The notes beneath the pieces were generated by a model. That model was not told the DNA's origin, searched no databases, and saw nothing but the letters and a program-made list of their open reading frames with translations. Both the position numbers and the translations under genes were made by a program. This document shows positions 50,742 through 59,908 of a DNA stretch of 64,000 bases, piece after piece; position 1 is the stretch's first letter, and every line of letters starts with the position of its first letter. The stretch spans positions 62,001 through 126,000 of the forward strand of contig NZ_JAFCKB010000014.1 of assembly GCF_018130615.1 (NCBI RefSeq), read 5' to 3'. The stretch comes from Bradyrhizobium manausense (GTDB taxonomy: Bacteria; Pseudomonadota; Alphaproteobacteria; Rhizobiales; Xanthobacteraceae).

Positions 50742-52445
50742 ATGAGCCACGACGTGCATGAGGTCCGCTCGTTCGAGCATCCGGGCGAGGGACGGAAGCG
50801 AGCCAAGGCCACGCCCAAGGGCCGCCAAGTCGACCCGACCGCCTCGCATGAGATCGAGCAATTGCTCGGCGATCGCCCGCGGCGGCGCGATCTTCTGATC
50901 GAATATCTCCACCTGATCCAGGACAAGTATCGCCGGATATCGGCCGCCCATCTCGCCGCGCTTGCCGACGAGATGAAGCTTGCCTTTGCCGAAGTGTTCG
51001 AGACCGCCACCTTCTATGCGCATTTCGATGTGGTGAAGGAAGGCGAGCCTGACGTCGCGCCGCTGACGATCCGCGTTTGCGACTCGCTCACCTGCGCCAT
51101 GCTCGGCGGTGAGAAGCTGCTCGAGGATCTGCAGAGCGCGTCCGGTCCCGGCATCCGGGTCGTGCGCGCACCCTGCGTCGGCCGCTGCGATACGGCGCCG
51201 GCCGCGGAAGTCGGGCACAATTTCGTCGACTATGCCACCGTCGCCAACGTGATGGCGGCGGCGAAGGCCGGCGAGACCCACGCGCATCTGCCCAAGTACA
51301 TGGACTACGACGCCTATGTCGCCGGCGGCGGCTACAAGCTGCTGGGGCGTGTGCGCTCCGGCGAACTGTCGAAGGACGATCTGCTGAAGGGGCTCGATGA
51401 CGCCTCGTTGCGCGGCCTCGGCGGCGCCGGCTTCCCGACGGGTCGCAAATGGCGCGCGGTGCTCGGTGAGCCCGGTCCGCGGCTGATGGCGATCAACGGC
51501 GACGAAGGCGAACCCGGCACGTTCAAGGATCGCTATTATCTCGAGACCGATCCGCACCGTTTCATCGAGGGCATGCTGATCGGCGCGCATGTGGTGCAGG
51601 CCTCCGACGTTTACATCTATCTGCGCGACGAATATCCGGCTTCGCGCGAGATTCTCGAGCGGGAGATCGCGAAGCTTCCCGCGGGCGGCCCGACGCTGCA
51701 CATGCGCCGCGGCGCCGGCGCCTATATCTGCGGTGAAGAGTCCTCGCTGCTCGAAAGCATCGAGGGCAAGCGCGGCCTGCCGCGGCACAAGCCGCCTTAT
51801 CCGTTCCAGGTCGGCCTGTTCGGCCTGCCGACGCTGATCAACAACATCGAGACGTTGTGGTGGGTGCGCGACATCATCGAGAAGGGCGCCGACTGGTGGA
51901 AGGGCAATGGCCGCCACGAGCGCCATGGCCTGCGCAGCTTCTCGGTCTCCGGCCGCGTCAAGAACCCCGGCATGAAACTCGCGCCTGCGGGCATCACCGT
52001 ACGCGAGTTGATCGACGAATATTGCGGCGGCATGGCCGACGGCCATCAGTTCTATGCATATCTTCCGGGCGGCGCGTCCGGCGGCATTCTGCCGGCCATG
52101 ATGGACGACATCCCGCTCGATTTCGGTACGCTGGAGAAATACGGCTGCTTCATCGGCTCGGCCGCGATCGTGATCCTGTCGCAGAAGGACAGCGTTCGTG
52201 CCGCCGCGCTGAACCTGATGAAGTTCTTCGAGGATGAGAGCTGCGGCCAGTGTACGCCGTGCCGCGTCGGAACCCAGAAGGCGGCACAGCTGATGCAGAA
52301 GCCGGTCTGGAACCGCGCGCTGCTGGAGGAATTGAGCCAGGCGATGCGTGATGCCTCGATCTGCGGGCTCGGACAGGCGGCATCGAATCCGTTGTCCTCC
52401 GTGATCAAATATTTCCCTGACGAGTTCAAGGACGCGGCCGAATGA
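50742..52445 (+). CDS. NAD-dependent formate dehydrogenase diaphorase subunit, NuoE-NuoF fusion
   Basis: 567 residues. The first 160 are a NuoE-like thioredoxin-fold domain with a [2Fe-2S] set (VCDSLTCAM and APCVGRCDTAP). The rest is NuoF-like: GLGGAGFPTGRKW and DEGEPGTFKDRYYLE for NADH/FMN binding, and SCGQCTPCRVG plus SICGLGQAA for the [4Fe-4S] cluster. In the Rhodobacter-type formate dehydrogenase these are two separate polypeptides (FdsG and FdsB); here they are one. It passes electrons from formate to NAD+. The next gene overlaps its stop by 4 bp. Confidence 0.92.
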   Translation: MSHDVHEVRSFEHPGEGRKRAKATPKGRQVDPTASHEIEQLLGDRPRRRDLLIEYLHLIQDKYRRISAAHLAALADEMKLAFAEVFETATFYAHFDVVKEGEPDVAPLTIRVCDSLTCAMLGGEKLLEDLQSASGPGIRVVRAPCVGRCDTAPAAEVGHNFVDYATVANVMAAAKAGETHAHLPKYMDYDAYVAGGGYKLLGRVRSGELSKDDLLKGLDDASLRGLGGAGFPTGRKWRAVLGEPGPRLMAINGDEGEPGTFKDRYYLETDPHRFIEGMLIGAHVVQASDVYIYLRDEYPASREILEREIAKLPAGGPTLHMRRGAGAYICGEESSLLESIEGKRGLPRHKPPYPFQVGLFGLPTLINNIETLWWVRDIIEKGADWWKGNGRHERHGLRSFSVSGRVKNPGMKLAPAGITVRELIDEYCGGMADGHQFYAYLPGGASGGILPAMMDDIPLDFGTLEKYGCFIGSAAIVILSQKDSVRAAALNLMKFFEDESCGQCTPCRVGTQKAAQLMQKPVWNRALLEELSQAMRDASICGLGQAASNPLSSVIKYFPDEFKDAAE

Positions 52446-55210
52446 CTAAAATTACGTTCGAGCTCGACGGCAAGCAGGTCGAGGCCAAACCCGGCGAGAC
52501 GATCTGGCAAGTCGCAAAACGTCAGGGCCGCGAGATCCCGCATCTGTGCTATTCGCCCGCGCCGGACTATCGCCCCGACGGCAATTGTCGCGCCTGCATG
52601 GTCGAGATCGAGGGCGAACGTGTACTTGCCGCCTCCTGCAAACGCACGCCGTCGGTCGGCATGAAGGTGAAGACCGAATCCGCGCGCGCGGTCTCCGCAC
52701 AGAAGATGGTGATGGAGCTGCTGGTCGCTGACCAGCCGGCGCGCGAGACCTCGCACGATCCGGATTCGAAGTTCTGGCATTGGGCCGAGACAACGGGCGT
52801 CACCGAGAGCCGCTTCCCCGCCGCCGAGCGCTGGGAGACCGACGCCAGCCATCCGGCGATGCGCGTCAATCTCGATGCCTGCATTCAGTGCGGCCTCTGC
52901 GTGCGTGCCTGCCGCGAGGTTCAGGTCAACGACGTCATCGGCATGGCCTACCGCAATCACGGCGCCAAGATCGTGTTCGACTTCGACGATCCCATGGGCG
53001 AGTCCACATGCGTCGCCTGCGGCGAGTGCGTGCAGGCATGCCCGACCGGCGCGCTGATGCCGGCCGTGATGCTCGACGACAAGCAGACCCGCGTCACCTA
53101 TGCCGACAAGAAGGTGGATTCGCTCTGCCCGTTCTGCGGCGTGGGCTGCCAGGTGACCTACGAGGTCAAGGACGAGAAGGTGATCTATGCCGAGGGCCGC
53201 GACGGCCCCGCCAATCACAACCGTCTTTGCGTCAAGGGCCGCTTCGGCTTCGACTACATCCACCATCCGCATCGCCTGACCAAGCCGCTGGTGCGGCTGC
53301 CGAATGCGAAGAAGGATTCCAACGATCAGGTCGACCCCGCCAATCCCTTCACCCATTTCCGTGAAGCGAGCTGGGATGAAGCGCTCGACATCGCCGCCAA
53401 GGGCCTCGTCAGGATCCGCGACGAGAAGGGCGTGAAGGCGTTGGCCGGCTTCGGCTCGGCCAAGGGCTCGAACGAAGAGGCCTATCTGTTCCAGAAGCTG
53501 GTGCGCACCGGCTTTGGTTCGAACAATGTCGACCACTGCACCCGTCTGTGCCATGCCTCGTCAGTCGCCGCGCTGTTCGAGGGCCTGAGCTCGGGCGCGG
53601 TGTCGGCACCGTTCTCGGCCGCGATGGACGCAGAGGTCATCATCGTGATCGGCGCCAACCCGACCGTGAACCATCCGGTCGCCGCGACCTTCATCAAGAA
53701 CGCGGTCAAGCAGAACGGCGCCAAGCTGTTCGTGATGGATCCGCGCCGGCAGACGCTGTCGCGTCATGCGACCAAGCATCTGCAGTTCAAGCCGGGCTCC
53801 GACGTCGCCATGCTGAACGCGATGATCAACACCATCATCACCGAAGGCTTGACTGACGACCAGTACATCGCCGGCTACACCGAGGGCTTCGAAGACCTCA
53901 AGGAGAAGATCAAGGAGTTCACGCCGGAGAAGATGGAAGCGATCTGCGGCATCCCGGCGCAGACGCTGCGCGAGGTCGCGCGTACGTATGCGCGTGCCAA
54001 ATCCTCGATCATCTTCTGGGGTATGGGGATCAGCCAGCACGTCCACGGGACCGACAATGCGCGCTGCCTGATTGCGCTGGCGCTGATCACCGGCCAGGTC
54101 GGACGCCCCGGCACAGGCCTGCATCCGCTGCGCGGCCAGAACAACGTGCAGGGCGCCTCTGACGCCGGCCTGATCCCGATGTTCCTGCCGGACTACCAGC
54201 CGGTCGGCCGTGACGATCTGCGCGGCAGTTTCGAAAAGCTTTGGCAGCAGGATCTCGATCCCGTCCGCGGCCTGACCGTGGTCGAGATCATGAATGCGAT
54301 CCACGCTGGCGAGATCAAGGGCATGTATATCGAGGGCGAGAACCCCGCGATGTCCGATCCCGATCTGCAGCACGCGCGCCAGGCGCTCGCCATGCTCGAT
54401 CATCTCGTGGTGCAGGATCTCTTCGTCACCGAGACCGCGTTCCACGCCGATGTCATCCTGCCGGCCTCGGCTTTCGCGGAGAAGGACGGCTCGTTCACCA
54501 ACACCGATCGCCGGGTGCAGCTCGCGCGTCAGGTGATCAAGCCGCCCGGCGATGCGCGGCAGGATCTCTGGATCATCCAGGAGATCGGCAAGCGCATGGG
54601 CCTGCCCTGGAACTACTCCGGTCCCGGCGAGGTCTACACAGAGATGGCGGAGCTGATGCCCTCGCTCAAAAACATCAGCTGGGAGCGGCTGGTGCGCGAA
54701 GGCGCTGTCACCTATCCGGCCGACGATCCCAACAAGCCCGGCAATGAGATCATCTTCACCACGGGCTTCCCGACCGCGAGTGGCCGCGGCAAGATCGTGC
54801 CGGCTCATGTCATCCCGCCGGACGAGATTCCGGACGATGAATATCCGATGGTGCTGTCGACCGGCCGCGTGCTGGAGCACTGGCACACCGGCTCGATGAC
54901 GCGCCGGGCGCAGGTGCTCGACCAGATCGAGCCGGAGGCGGTTGCGTTCATGTCGCCGAAGGACATGCGCAAGAAGCAGCTCGCGCCCGGCGACTTCATT
55001 CGCCTCGAAACCCGCCGCGGCGCGGTCGAGGTCAAGGTCCGCTCCGACCGCGACGTACCGGAGAACATGGTGTTCATGCCATTCTGCTACGCGGAAGCGG
55101 CAGCGAACCTGTTGACCAATCCGGCACTCGATCCGTTCGGAAAAATCCCGGAATTCAAGTTCTGCGCGGCGAGGGCCGAACGCGCGGAGATGCGGGACGC
55201 GGCGGAGTAG
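52442..55210 (+). CDS. fdsA: Formate dehydrogenase catalytic subunit (molybdenum, Cys type)
   Basis: 922 residues. N-terminal [2Fe-2S] domain with C36, C49, C52 and C66; two [4Fe-4S] clusters from C147/C150/C153/C157 and C190/C193/C196/C200; a further [4Fe-4S] cluster from C229, C232, C236 and C263 of the catalytic part. Active-site Cys is C370 in CTRLCHA, where E. coli FdhF has selenocysteine. The remainder binds the molybdopterin guanine dinucleotide. It oxidises formate to CO2 in the cytoplasm. Maturation needs MobA, MobB, FdhD and MoeA, all encoded within 6 kb upstream. No separate delta subunit is seen. Confidence 0.93.
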   Translation: MTKITFELDGKQVEAKPGETIWQVAKRQGREIPHLCYSPAPDYRPDGNCRACMVEIEGERVLAASCKRTPSVGMKVKTESARAVSAQKMVMELLVADQPARETSHDPDSKFWHWAETTGVTESRFPAAERWETDASHPAMRVNLDACIQCGLCVRACREVQVNDVIGMAYRNHGAKIVFDFDDPMGESTCVACGECVQACPTGALMPAVMLDDKQTRVTYADKKVDSLCPFCGVGCQVTYEVKDEKVIYAEGRDGPANHNRLCVKGRFGFDYIHHPHRLTKPLVRLPNAKKDSNDQVDPANPFTHFREASWDEALDIAAKGLVRIRDEKGVKALAGFGSAKGSNEEAYLFQKLVRTGFGSNNVDHCTRLCHASSVAALFEGLSSGAVSAPFSAAMDAEVIIVIGANPTVNHPVAATFIKNAVKQNGAKLFVMDPRRQTLSRHATKHLQFKPGSDVAMLNAMINTIITEGLTDDQYIAGYTEGFEDLKEKIKEFTPEKMEAICGIPAQTLREVARTYARAKSSIIFWGMGISQHVHGTDNARCLIALALITGQVGRPGTGLHPLRGQNNVQGASDAGLIPMFLPDYQPVGRDDLRGSFEKLWQQDLDPVRGLTVVEIMNAIHAGEIKGMYIEGENPAMSDPDLQHARQALAMLDHLVVQDLFVTETAFHADVILPASAFAEKDGSFTNTDRRVQLARQVIKPPGDARQDLWIIQEIGKRMGLPWNYSGPGEVYTEMAELMPSLKNISWERLVREGAVTYPADDPNKPGNEIIFTTGFPTASGRGKIVPAHVIPPDEIPDDEYPMVLSTGRVLEHWHTGSMTRRAQVLDQIEPEAVAFMSPKDMRKKQLAPGDFIRLETRRGAVEVKVRSDRDVPENMVFMPFCYAEAAANLLTNPALDPFGKIPEFKFCAARAERAEMRDAAE

Positions 55211-55247
55211 GCTTCGCAGTCCGTGGTCACGGTGGCCGAGTAATCCC

Positions 55248-55382
55248 CAGTCGTCGTCCCGGCGAAGGCCGGGACCCACCGCGGAATCCATCGGTTGTGG
55301 GAGGCAGCACTCCCGGACGACGAGTATTCGCCAAACTACTCCCTGGGGTTATGGGTCCCGGCCTTCGCCGGGACGACGACTG
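55248..55382. repeat. REP-like element: 31-bp perfect inverted repeat
   Basis: The arm at 55248-55278 (CAGTCGTCGTCCCGGCGAAG...) is the exact reverse complement of 55352-55382, with a 73-bp spacer. Each arm contains its own hairpin CCCGGC-GAAG-GCCGGG. It fills the gap between the formate dehydrogenase and YbaK genes. Short frames across it translate to a Val-Pro-Ala-Lys-Ala-Gly-Thr-type peptide known from many annotated Bradyrhizobium sequences, so it is a dispersed repeat and not coding. Confidence 0.85.
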
Positions 55383-55434
55383 AGTGTGCGGCGTCTGTGT
55401 CGCTTCGCGCCAACGACGGTGGTAGACATGACCC

Positions 55435-55908
55435 ATGTCCAAAGTCACTCCCGCCACGCGCGCGCTCACGGCCGCCGGTGTTGCCTTCACCGTTCACACC
55501 TACGACTACGATCCCGACGCCGAGAGCATCGGCCTGCAGGCCGCCGCTGCACTCGGTGAGGATCCCGCGCGCGTCCTCAAGACGCTGATGGCATTGGTGG
55601 ACGGCAAGCCGGTCTGCGTCGTCGTTCCTTCCGACCAGGAAGTCTCGATGAAGAAGCTCGCCGCAGCCGTCAGCGGCAAGTCGGCGCAGATGATGAAGCC
55701 GCCCGAGGCCGAGCGCCTCACCGGCTACAAGGTCGGCGGCATCAGCCCGTTCGGGCAGCGCAGGAAGGTCGGCACTGTGATCGAGCTGAGCGCACTCGCG
55801 CATGATCTAGTCTATCTCAATGGCGGCCAGCGCGGCTTGCAGGTGCGGCTCAAGCCCAGCGATGTGAAGGACGTCACGAAAGCCGTCGCCGCGGACGTGC
55901 TGGCGTGA
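55435..55908 (+). CDS. ybaK: Cys-tRNA(Pro)/aminoacyl-tRNA deacylase, YbaK/EbsC family
   Basis: 157 residues. SKVTPATRALTAAGVAFTVHTYDYD at the start, VLKTLMALVDGKPVCVVVPSDQEVSMKKLA and GYKVGGISPFGQRRKVGTVIE in the core are typical of YbaK, including the Lys that orders the tRNA 3' end and the GGISPFG loop. It clears Cys mischarged onto tRNA-Pro. It sits alone after the repeat and is convergent with the GntR gene 4 bp away. Confidence 0.92.
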   Translation: MSKVTPATRALTAAGVAFTVHTYDYDPDAESIGLQAAAALGEDPARVLKTLMALVDGKPVCVVVPSDQEVSMKKLAAAVSGKSAQMMKPPEAERLTGYKVGGISPFGQRRKVGTVIELSALAHDLVYLNGGQRGLQVRLKPSDVKDVTKAVAADVLA

Positions 55909-55912
55909 GCGC

Positions 55913-56596
55913 CTACTGCTTCTGAAGCAGCTTCAGCCGGCAGCGCAGCGCCTCGCGAATATGCGCGCGCGCGAGCTGTTCGGCCTTGTCGCCGTTGCGC
56001 GCGGCGATGGCGTCGATGATGGCCTGGTGCTCGCCGTGGCTGGTCGAGGGACGGCCGGTTATCGTGAAAGTGGTCGGGCCGAGCAGGGCGATCCAGTCCT
56101 GCAATTCGCGCGAGGCATTGTCGAGATAACGGTTGCGCGCGGCGCGGCAGATCGCTTCATGAAAGGTGCGGTTGAGCTTCGCCATCTCGGCGGCGTCGGT
56201 CGCGGACGCCTCGACAAGGGCCTGCTCGATATCCCTGAGTGCGTCGACCTCGGGCGCCGAAGCATGTTCGGCAGCGAGCCGTGCGGCCGCACCCTCCATG
56301 ATCTCGCGCATGGCGTAGAGCTCGAGTACCTCGGATATGTCGAGGTTGCGGACAATCAACCCGCGCCCGCCGGCCGGCTCGACGAAGCCGCGTGCCGCGA
56401 GGCGCCCCAGCGCTTCGCGCACCGGCGTGCGGCTGACCTTCAGCCGCTGCGCCACTTCCTCCTCGCGGAGACGATCGCCGGCGCGATAATTGCCAGCCTG
56501 AAGCGCCTCGCAAAGCGAGCGGAATACGGCTTCGCCCAGCGCGACGCCGGCGCCGCGCGTGATCGATCCGCCTGCTTTTGCCGGGCGCCTTGCCAT
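55913..56596 (-). CDS. GntR-family transcriptional regulator (FCD type)
   Basis: 227 residues from the ATG at 56596 (GAGGGACC upstream); longer starts at 56629 and 56620 are possible. The N-terminal winged helix contains GDRLREEEVAQRLKVSRTPVREALGRLAARG. The FCD effector domain follows with EVLELYAMREIMEGAAARLAAEH and, at the end, HGEHQAIIDAIAARNGDKAEQLARAHIREA, with the Asp/His metal or carboxylate ligands of this group. It is divergent from tcuA and should respond to a tricarboxylate or its breakdown product. Confidence 0.88.
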   Translation of the reverse strand: MARRPAKAGGSITRGAGVALGEAVFRSLCEALQAGNYRAGDRLREEEVAQRLKVSRTPVREALGRLAARGFVEPAGGRGLIVRNLDISEVLELYAMREIMEGAAARLAAEHASAPEVDALRDIEQALVEASATDAAEMAKLNRTFHEAICRAARNRYLDNASRELQDWIALLGPTTFTITGRPSTSHGEHQAIIDAIAARNGDKAEQLARAHIREALRCRLKLLQKQ

Positions 56597-56662
56597 GGTC
56601 CCTCGACGCGCAGGGCGCATCCTGCTCATGCAGAGATGCCGCTTGCGCGAATACTGTATATC

Positions 56663-56674
56663 TTTGTATACAAA
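56663..56674. promoter_or_regulatory. GntR operator-like palindrome upstream of tcuA
   Basis: TTTGTATACAAA is a perfect 12-bp palindrome in the divergent gap between the GntR gene (start 56596) and tcuA (start 56754). Its core TTGTATACAA fits the short inverted GT/AC pattern of FadR/VanR-type GntR sites. It may control both genes. Confidence 0.6.
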
Positions 56675-56753
56675 AGTACGCAATGATGGATGCGGTTGAC
56701 CGGAGCCACCGGCGGGCAGAATGGCTCTAACTTCGTCGCATCGGGCAGACGGT

Positions 56754-58145
56754 ATGAGCAGCAAATACGACGTGCTGGTGATCGGTGGCGGCAACGCGGC
56801 ACTGTGCGCGGCGATCGCTGCGCGCCGCGGCGGCGCCTCCGTGCTCGTGCTCGAAGGCGCGCCAAAATTCTATCGCGGCGGCAACACCCGCCACACCCGC
56901 AACATGCGCTGCGCCCATGATGCTGCCACCGAAATCCTGACCGGTCCCTACACCGAGGAGGAGTTCTGGGAGGACCTGCTGCGCGTCACCGGCGGTCAGA
57001 CCGACGAGGTGCTTGCGCGCCACATGATCCGGGAGTCCAAGGACATCCTGAACTGGATCGTGGAGCAGGGCGTGCGCTGGCAGCCGTCGCTCGGCGGCAC
57101 GCTGAGCCTCGGCCGTACCAACTCGTTCTTCCTCGGTGGCGGCCGGGCGATGCTGAACGCGCTCTATCTCACCGCCGAACAGCTCGGTGTCAATGTCGCA
57201 TACGACGCCGAGGTCACCGACCTCGTGATCGAGGACGGCATGTTCCTCGCCGCGCGCCTGAAGCGGCCGATCAACGGCGAGACCGAGATCCGCGCCACCT
57301 CTCTGGTGGCCGCGGCCGGAGGCTTCGAGGCCAACATCGAATGGCTCAAGCAATATTGGGGCGAGGCGGCCGACAATTTCCTGATCCGCGGCACGCCCTA
57401 TAACCGCGGCTCGATCCTGAAGATGTTGCTCGACAAGGGCGTGCAGGAGGTCGGCGATCCCACCCAGTGTCATGCGGTCGCGATCGATGCACGCGCGCCG
57501 AAATTCGACGGCGGTATCATCACGCGCCACGACTCCGTCGTGTTCGGCATCGTCGTCAACAAGCACGCTCAGCGCTTCTATGACGAGGGCGAGGACCTCT
57601 GGCCGAAGCGCTACGCGATCTGGGGCCGGCTCGTCGCGGCGCAGCCCGACCAGATCGCCTACATCATCTTCGATTCGACCGTGGTCACGAGCTTCATGCC
57701 GACGCTGTTCCCGCCGATCGCCGCGCGAACGGTTGCCGAGCTCGCCGGCAAGCTCGAGCTTGAACCGGCCGCGCTGGAAAACACGATCACCGAATTCAAC
57801 GCCGCAGTGCGGCCCGGTACCTTCGATCACACCGTCCTGGACGATTGCGTGACCGAAGGCATCACGCCGCCCAAGACGCACTGGGCGCGCAAAATCGAGA
57901 CGCCGCCTTATCTCGCCTATCCGGTGCGGCCCGGCATCACCTTCACCTATCTCGGGACGCGCGTGACCAAGGAGGCGCGGATGCTGATGGCTGACGGCAA
58001 GCCGTCAGGCAACATGTTTGCGGCCGGCGAGATCATGGCCGGTAACGTGCTCGGCAAGGGCTACGCGGCCGGCATGGGCATGACCATCGGCAGCGTGTTC
58101 GGGCGGATCGCAGGACGGGAAGCGGCGAAACATGCACGGAACTAG
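56754..58145 (+). CDS. tcuA: FAD-dependent tricarballylate dehydrogenase TcuA
   Basis: About 463 residues from the ATG at 56754 (an ATG at 56721 is possible). FAD fold VLVIGGGNAALCAAIAARRGG at the start, then YRGGNTRHTRNMRCAHD, the succinate dehydrogenase/fumarate reductase flavoprotein pattern specific to TcuA. The C-terminus has GNMFAAGEIMAGNVLGKGYAAG for the FAD ring. It oxidises tricarballylate to cis-aconitate. It overlaps tcuB by 14 bp and is divergent from the GntR regulator. In Salmonella this module also has a transporter (TcuC), which I do not see here. Confidence 0.9.
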   Translation: MSSKYDVLVIGGGNAALCAAIAARRGGASVLVLEGAPKFYRGGNTRHTRNMRCAHDAATEILTGPYTEEEFWEDLLRVTGGQTDEVLARHMIRESKDILNWIVEQGVRWQPSLGGTLSLGRTNSFFLGGGRAMLNALYLTAEQLGVNVAYDAEVTDLVIEDGMFLAARLKRPINGETEIRATSLVAAAGGFEANIEWLKQYWGEAADNFLIRGTPYNRGSILKMLLDKGVQEVGDPTQCHAVAIDARAPKFDGGIITRHDSVVFGIVVNKHAQRFYDEGEDLWPKRYAIWGRLVAAQPDQIAYIIFDSTVVTSFMPTLFPPIAARTVAELAGKLELEPAALENTITEFNAAVRPGTFDHTVLDDCVTEGITPPKTHWARKIETPPYLAYPVRPGITFTYLGTRVTKEARMLMADGKPSGNMFAAGEIMAGNVLGKGYAAGMGMTIGSVFGRIAGREAAKHARN

Positions 58146-59232
58146 AATCCTGAACGAAGCCGATCGTCTGATGACGGTCTGCAATTCCTGCCGCTACTGC
58201 GAGGGTCTTTGCGCGGTGTTCCCGGCGATGGAGATGCGGCGCGCCTTCTCCGACGGCGATCTCAACTATCTCGCCAACCTCTGTCATGCCTGCGGCGCCT
58301 GCTACGTCGACTGCCAGTTCTCACCGCCCCATGAGTTCAACGTCAACGTTCCCAAGACGCTCGCGGTCGCGCGCGCCGAATCCTATGCGGCCTATGCCTG
58401 GCCGCAGGCACTGTCCGGCGCTTTCACGCGCAACGGCCTCGTCATCAGCGTCATCGCAGCGCTCAGCATGGCCGCTTTCATCCTCGGCTTCGCCGCGCTG
58501 AACGACCACAGCGCGCTATTCGGTGTGCACACCGGCGCCGGGGCGTTCTACAAGTTGATGCCGCATAACGCGATGGCGGCGCTGTTCAGCGCCGCCTTTC
58601 TTTACGCGATCCTCGCGCTGGGTATGAGCCTGCGCGCCTTCTGGCGTGACATCGGGACGCCGATCGGCGGACGGGCCGAGGGCGGTTCGATCTTTCAGGC
58701 GATCCGCGATGCCGGTGAGTTGCGCTATCTCCATGGCGGTGGGGTCGGCTGCTACAATGAGGACGACAAGCCGACCGACCGGCGCAAAGTTTTCCATCAT
58801 TTGACGTTCTACGGCTTCCTGCTGTGCTTCGCCGCGACCTCGGTGGCCACGCTGTACCACTATCTGCTCGGCCGGGAGGCGCCATATCCGGTGTGGGATC
58901 TGCCTGTGGTGCTTGGCACGCTCGGCGGCATCGGGCTCATCGTTGGTCCGATTGGCCTGTTCCTCGCGAAAACGCGCCGCGATCCGGCGCTGCTCGACGA
59001 GAACCGCTACGGCATGGATGTCGGCTTCATCGCCATGCTGTTCCTGACCGGCCTCACCGGCATGCTGCTTCTGATCCTGCGCGGGACCGTCGCCATGGGG
59101 CCGTTGCTGGCGCTGCATCTTGGGGCGGTGTTCGCACTGTTCATCACCATGCCTTATGGCAAGTTCGTGCATGGCATCTATCGCTTCGCCGCGCTGGTGC
59201 GTTACGCGCAGGAGCGGCGGCCGGCGGCGTGA
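58132..59232 (+). CDS. tcuB: TcuB, iron-sulfur/heme electron carrier for tricarballylate oxidation
   Basis: 366 residues. Two cysteine clusters near the N-terminus, CNSCRYCEGLCAVFPAM and CHACGACYVDCQFSPPH, bind [4Fe-4S] centres. After residue 90 it has about six membrane segments with His candidates for heme b. TcuB reoxidises the FADH2 of TcuA and passes electrons to the quinone pool. It starts inside tcuA (14-bp overlap) and its end overlaps the convergent hydrolase gene by 31 bp. Confidence 0.9.
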   Translation: MHGTRILNEADRLMTVCNSCRYCEGLCAVFPAMEMRRAFSDGDLNYLANLCHACGACYVDCQFSPPHEFNVNVPKTLAVARAESYAAYAWPQALSGAFTRNGLVISVIAALSMAAFILGFAALNDHSALFGVHTGAGAFYKLMPHNAMAALFSAAFLYAILALGMSLRAFWRDIGTPIGGRAEGGSIFQAIRDAGELRYLHGGGVGCYNEDDKPTDRRKVFHHLTFYGFLLCFAATSVATLYHYLLGREAPYPVWDLPVVLGTLGGIGLIVGPIGLFLAKTRRDPALLDENRYGMDVGFIAMLFLTGLTGMLLLILRGTVAMGPLLALHLGAVFALFITMPYGKFVHGIYRFAALVRYAQERRPAA

Positions 59233-59903
59233 GTGGTACCCGACCGGAAGCGCCCCTCGCGCAGGAAAGCGATGGTTTGTGCGATCACGGTGGCGTGGCT
59301 TGGAAGTCCGGTATGCGATGCCTTCACGACGATATGGTCGGTCATGCCGGCCAGTACTGCATTTTGCACGGTGACTCGTCCGTCATTGGGCCTCGGTAGA
59401 ATGAAGAGGCCGGCGACAGGATCGATGAAGCGATTTCCCGCGATCACCCCGACGGGATAGTCCACGGCGGCCGGGGCGCACGATCGGAGTGCAGTTGTGA
59501 GCTCGAGCCCGGCGGGCCCGTAGAATACGCGGTACAGCCGGGATCCGCTCAGGAGATCGGCGACTTCGCTGCCGCCGTTCGGCGTGCCCAGCATCACGAC
59601 GCCGCCAAGCCGGTTCGGCCGGTGTTTGGCGATATAGGCGCGCGTCACGAGACCGCCCATCGAATGCGCGACGAAATGGAGCGGGGCGTCACGTTCAGCG
59701 AAACGGGCGATCGCCGGGTGGATATCGTCGGCGAGCACGGCGATTGGCCTCTCGCGGCTCGCATAGTCGATGTTGAGCGTTGCAAATCCGGCTGACTGGA
59801 GCGCCCGCTCAAGGTGTTTAAGGGATGCGGAGGTGCGCGCGATGCCATGAAGCAGAACCACTCCTGGCCACCGCGCGCTGTCCATTTCAGGCGCCTCGCG
59901 CAT
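59202..59903 (-). CDS. Alpha/beta hydrolase, lipase/PGAP1-like
   Basis: 233 residues from the ATG at 59903 (AAGAGAG upstream, 6 bp after the preceding stop). The oxyanion start GVVLLHGIARTSASLKHLE and the nucleophile elbow VAHSMGGLVTRAYI (Ser near residue 81) identify an alpha/beta-hydrolase of the lipase type. The catalytic His is probably in VVKASHTGLPSH. It follows the acyltransferase-synthetase fusion in the same direction, so a lipid remodelling role is plausible. Its frame stays open upstream into that gene, but only the part from 59903 is family-like. Confidence 0.83.
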   Translation of the reverse strand: MREAPEMDSARWPGVVLLHGIARTSASLKHLERALQSAGFATLNIDYASRERPIAVLADDIHPAIARFAERDAPLHFVAHSMGGLVTRAYIAKHRPNRLGGVVMLGTPNGGSEVADLLSGSRLYRVFYGPAGLELTTALRSCAPAAVDYPVGVIAGNRFIDPVAGLFILPRPNDGRVTVQNAVLAGMTDHIVVKASHTGLPSHATVIAQTIAFLREGRFRSGTTHAAGRRSCA

Positions 59904-59908
59904 CTCTC

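Noticed and set aside
53561-55291. Long antisense frame opposite the formate dehydrogenase gene (576 codons)
   Set aside because: High GC keeps the antisense frame open; the sense strand has an unmistakable catalytic subunit. The same applies to 17258-18982 and 50700-52046.
55227-55588. Overlapping short frames in the formate dehydrogenase-YbaK gap
   Set aside because: They read through the 31-bp inverted repeat and have no ribosome sites; the repeat is non-coding.
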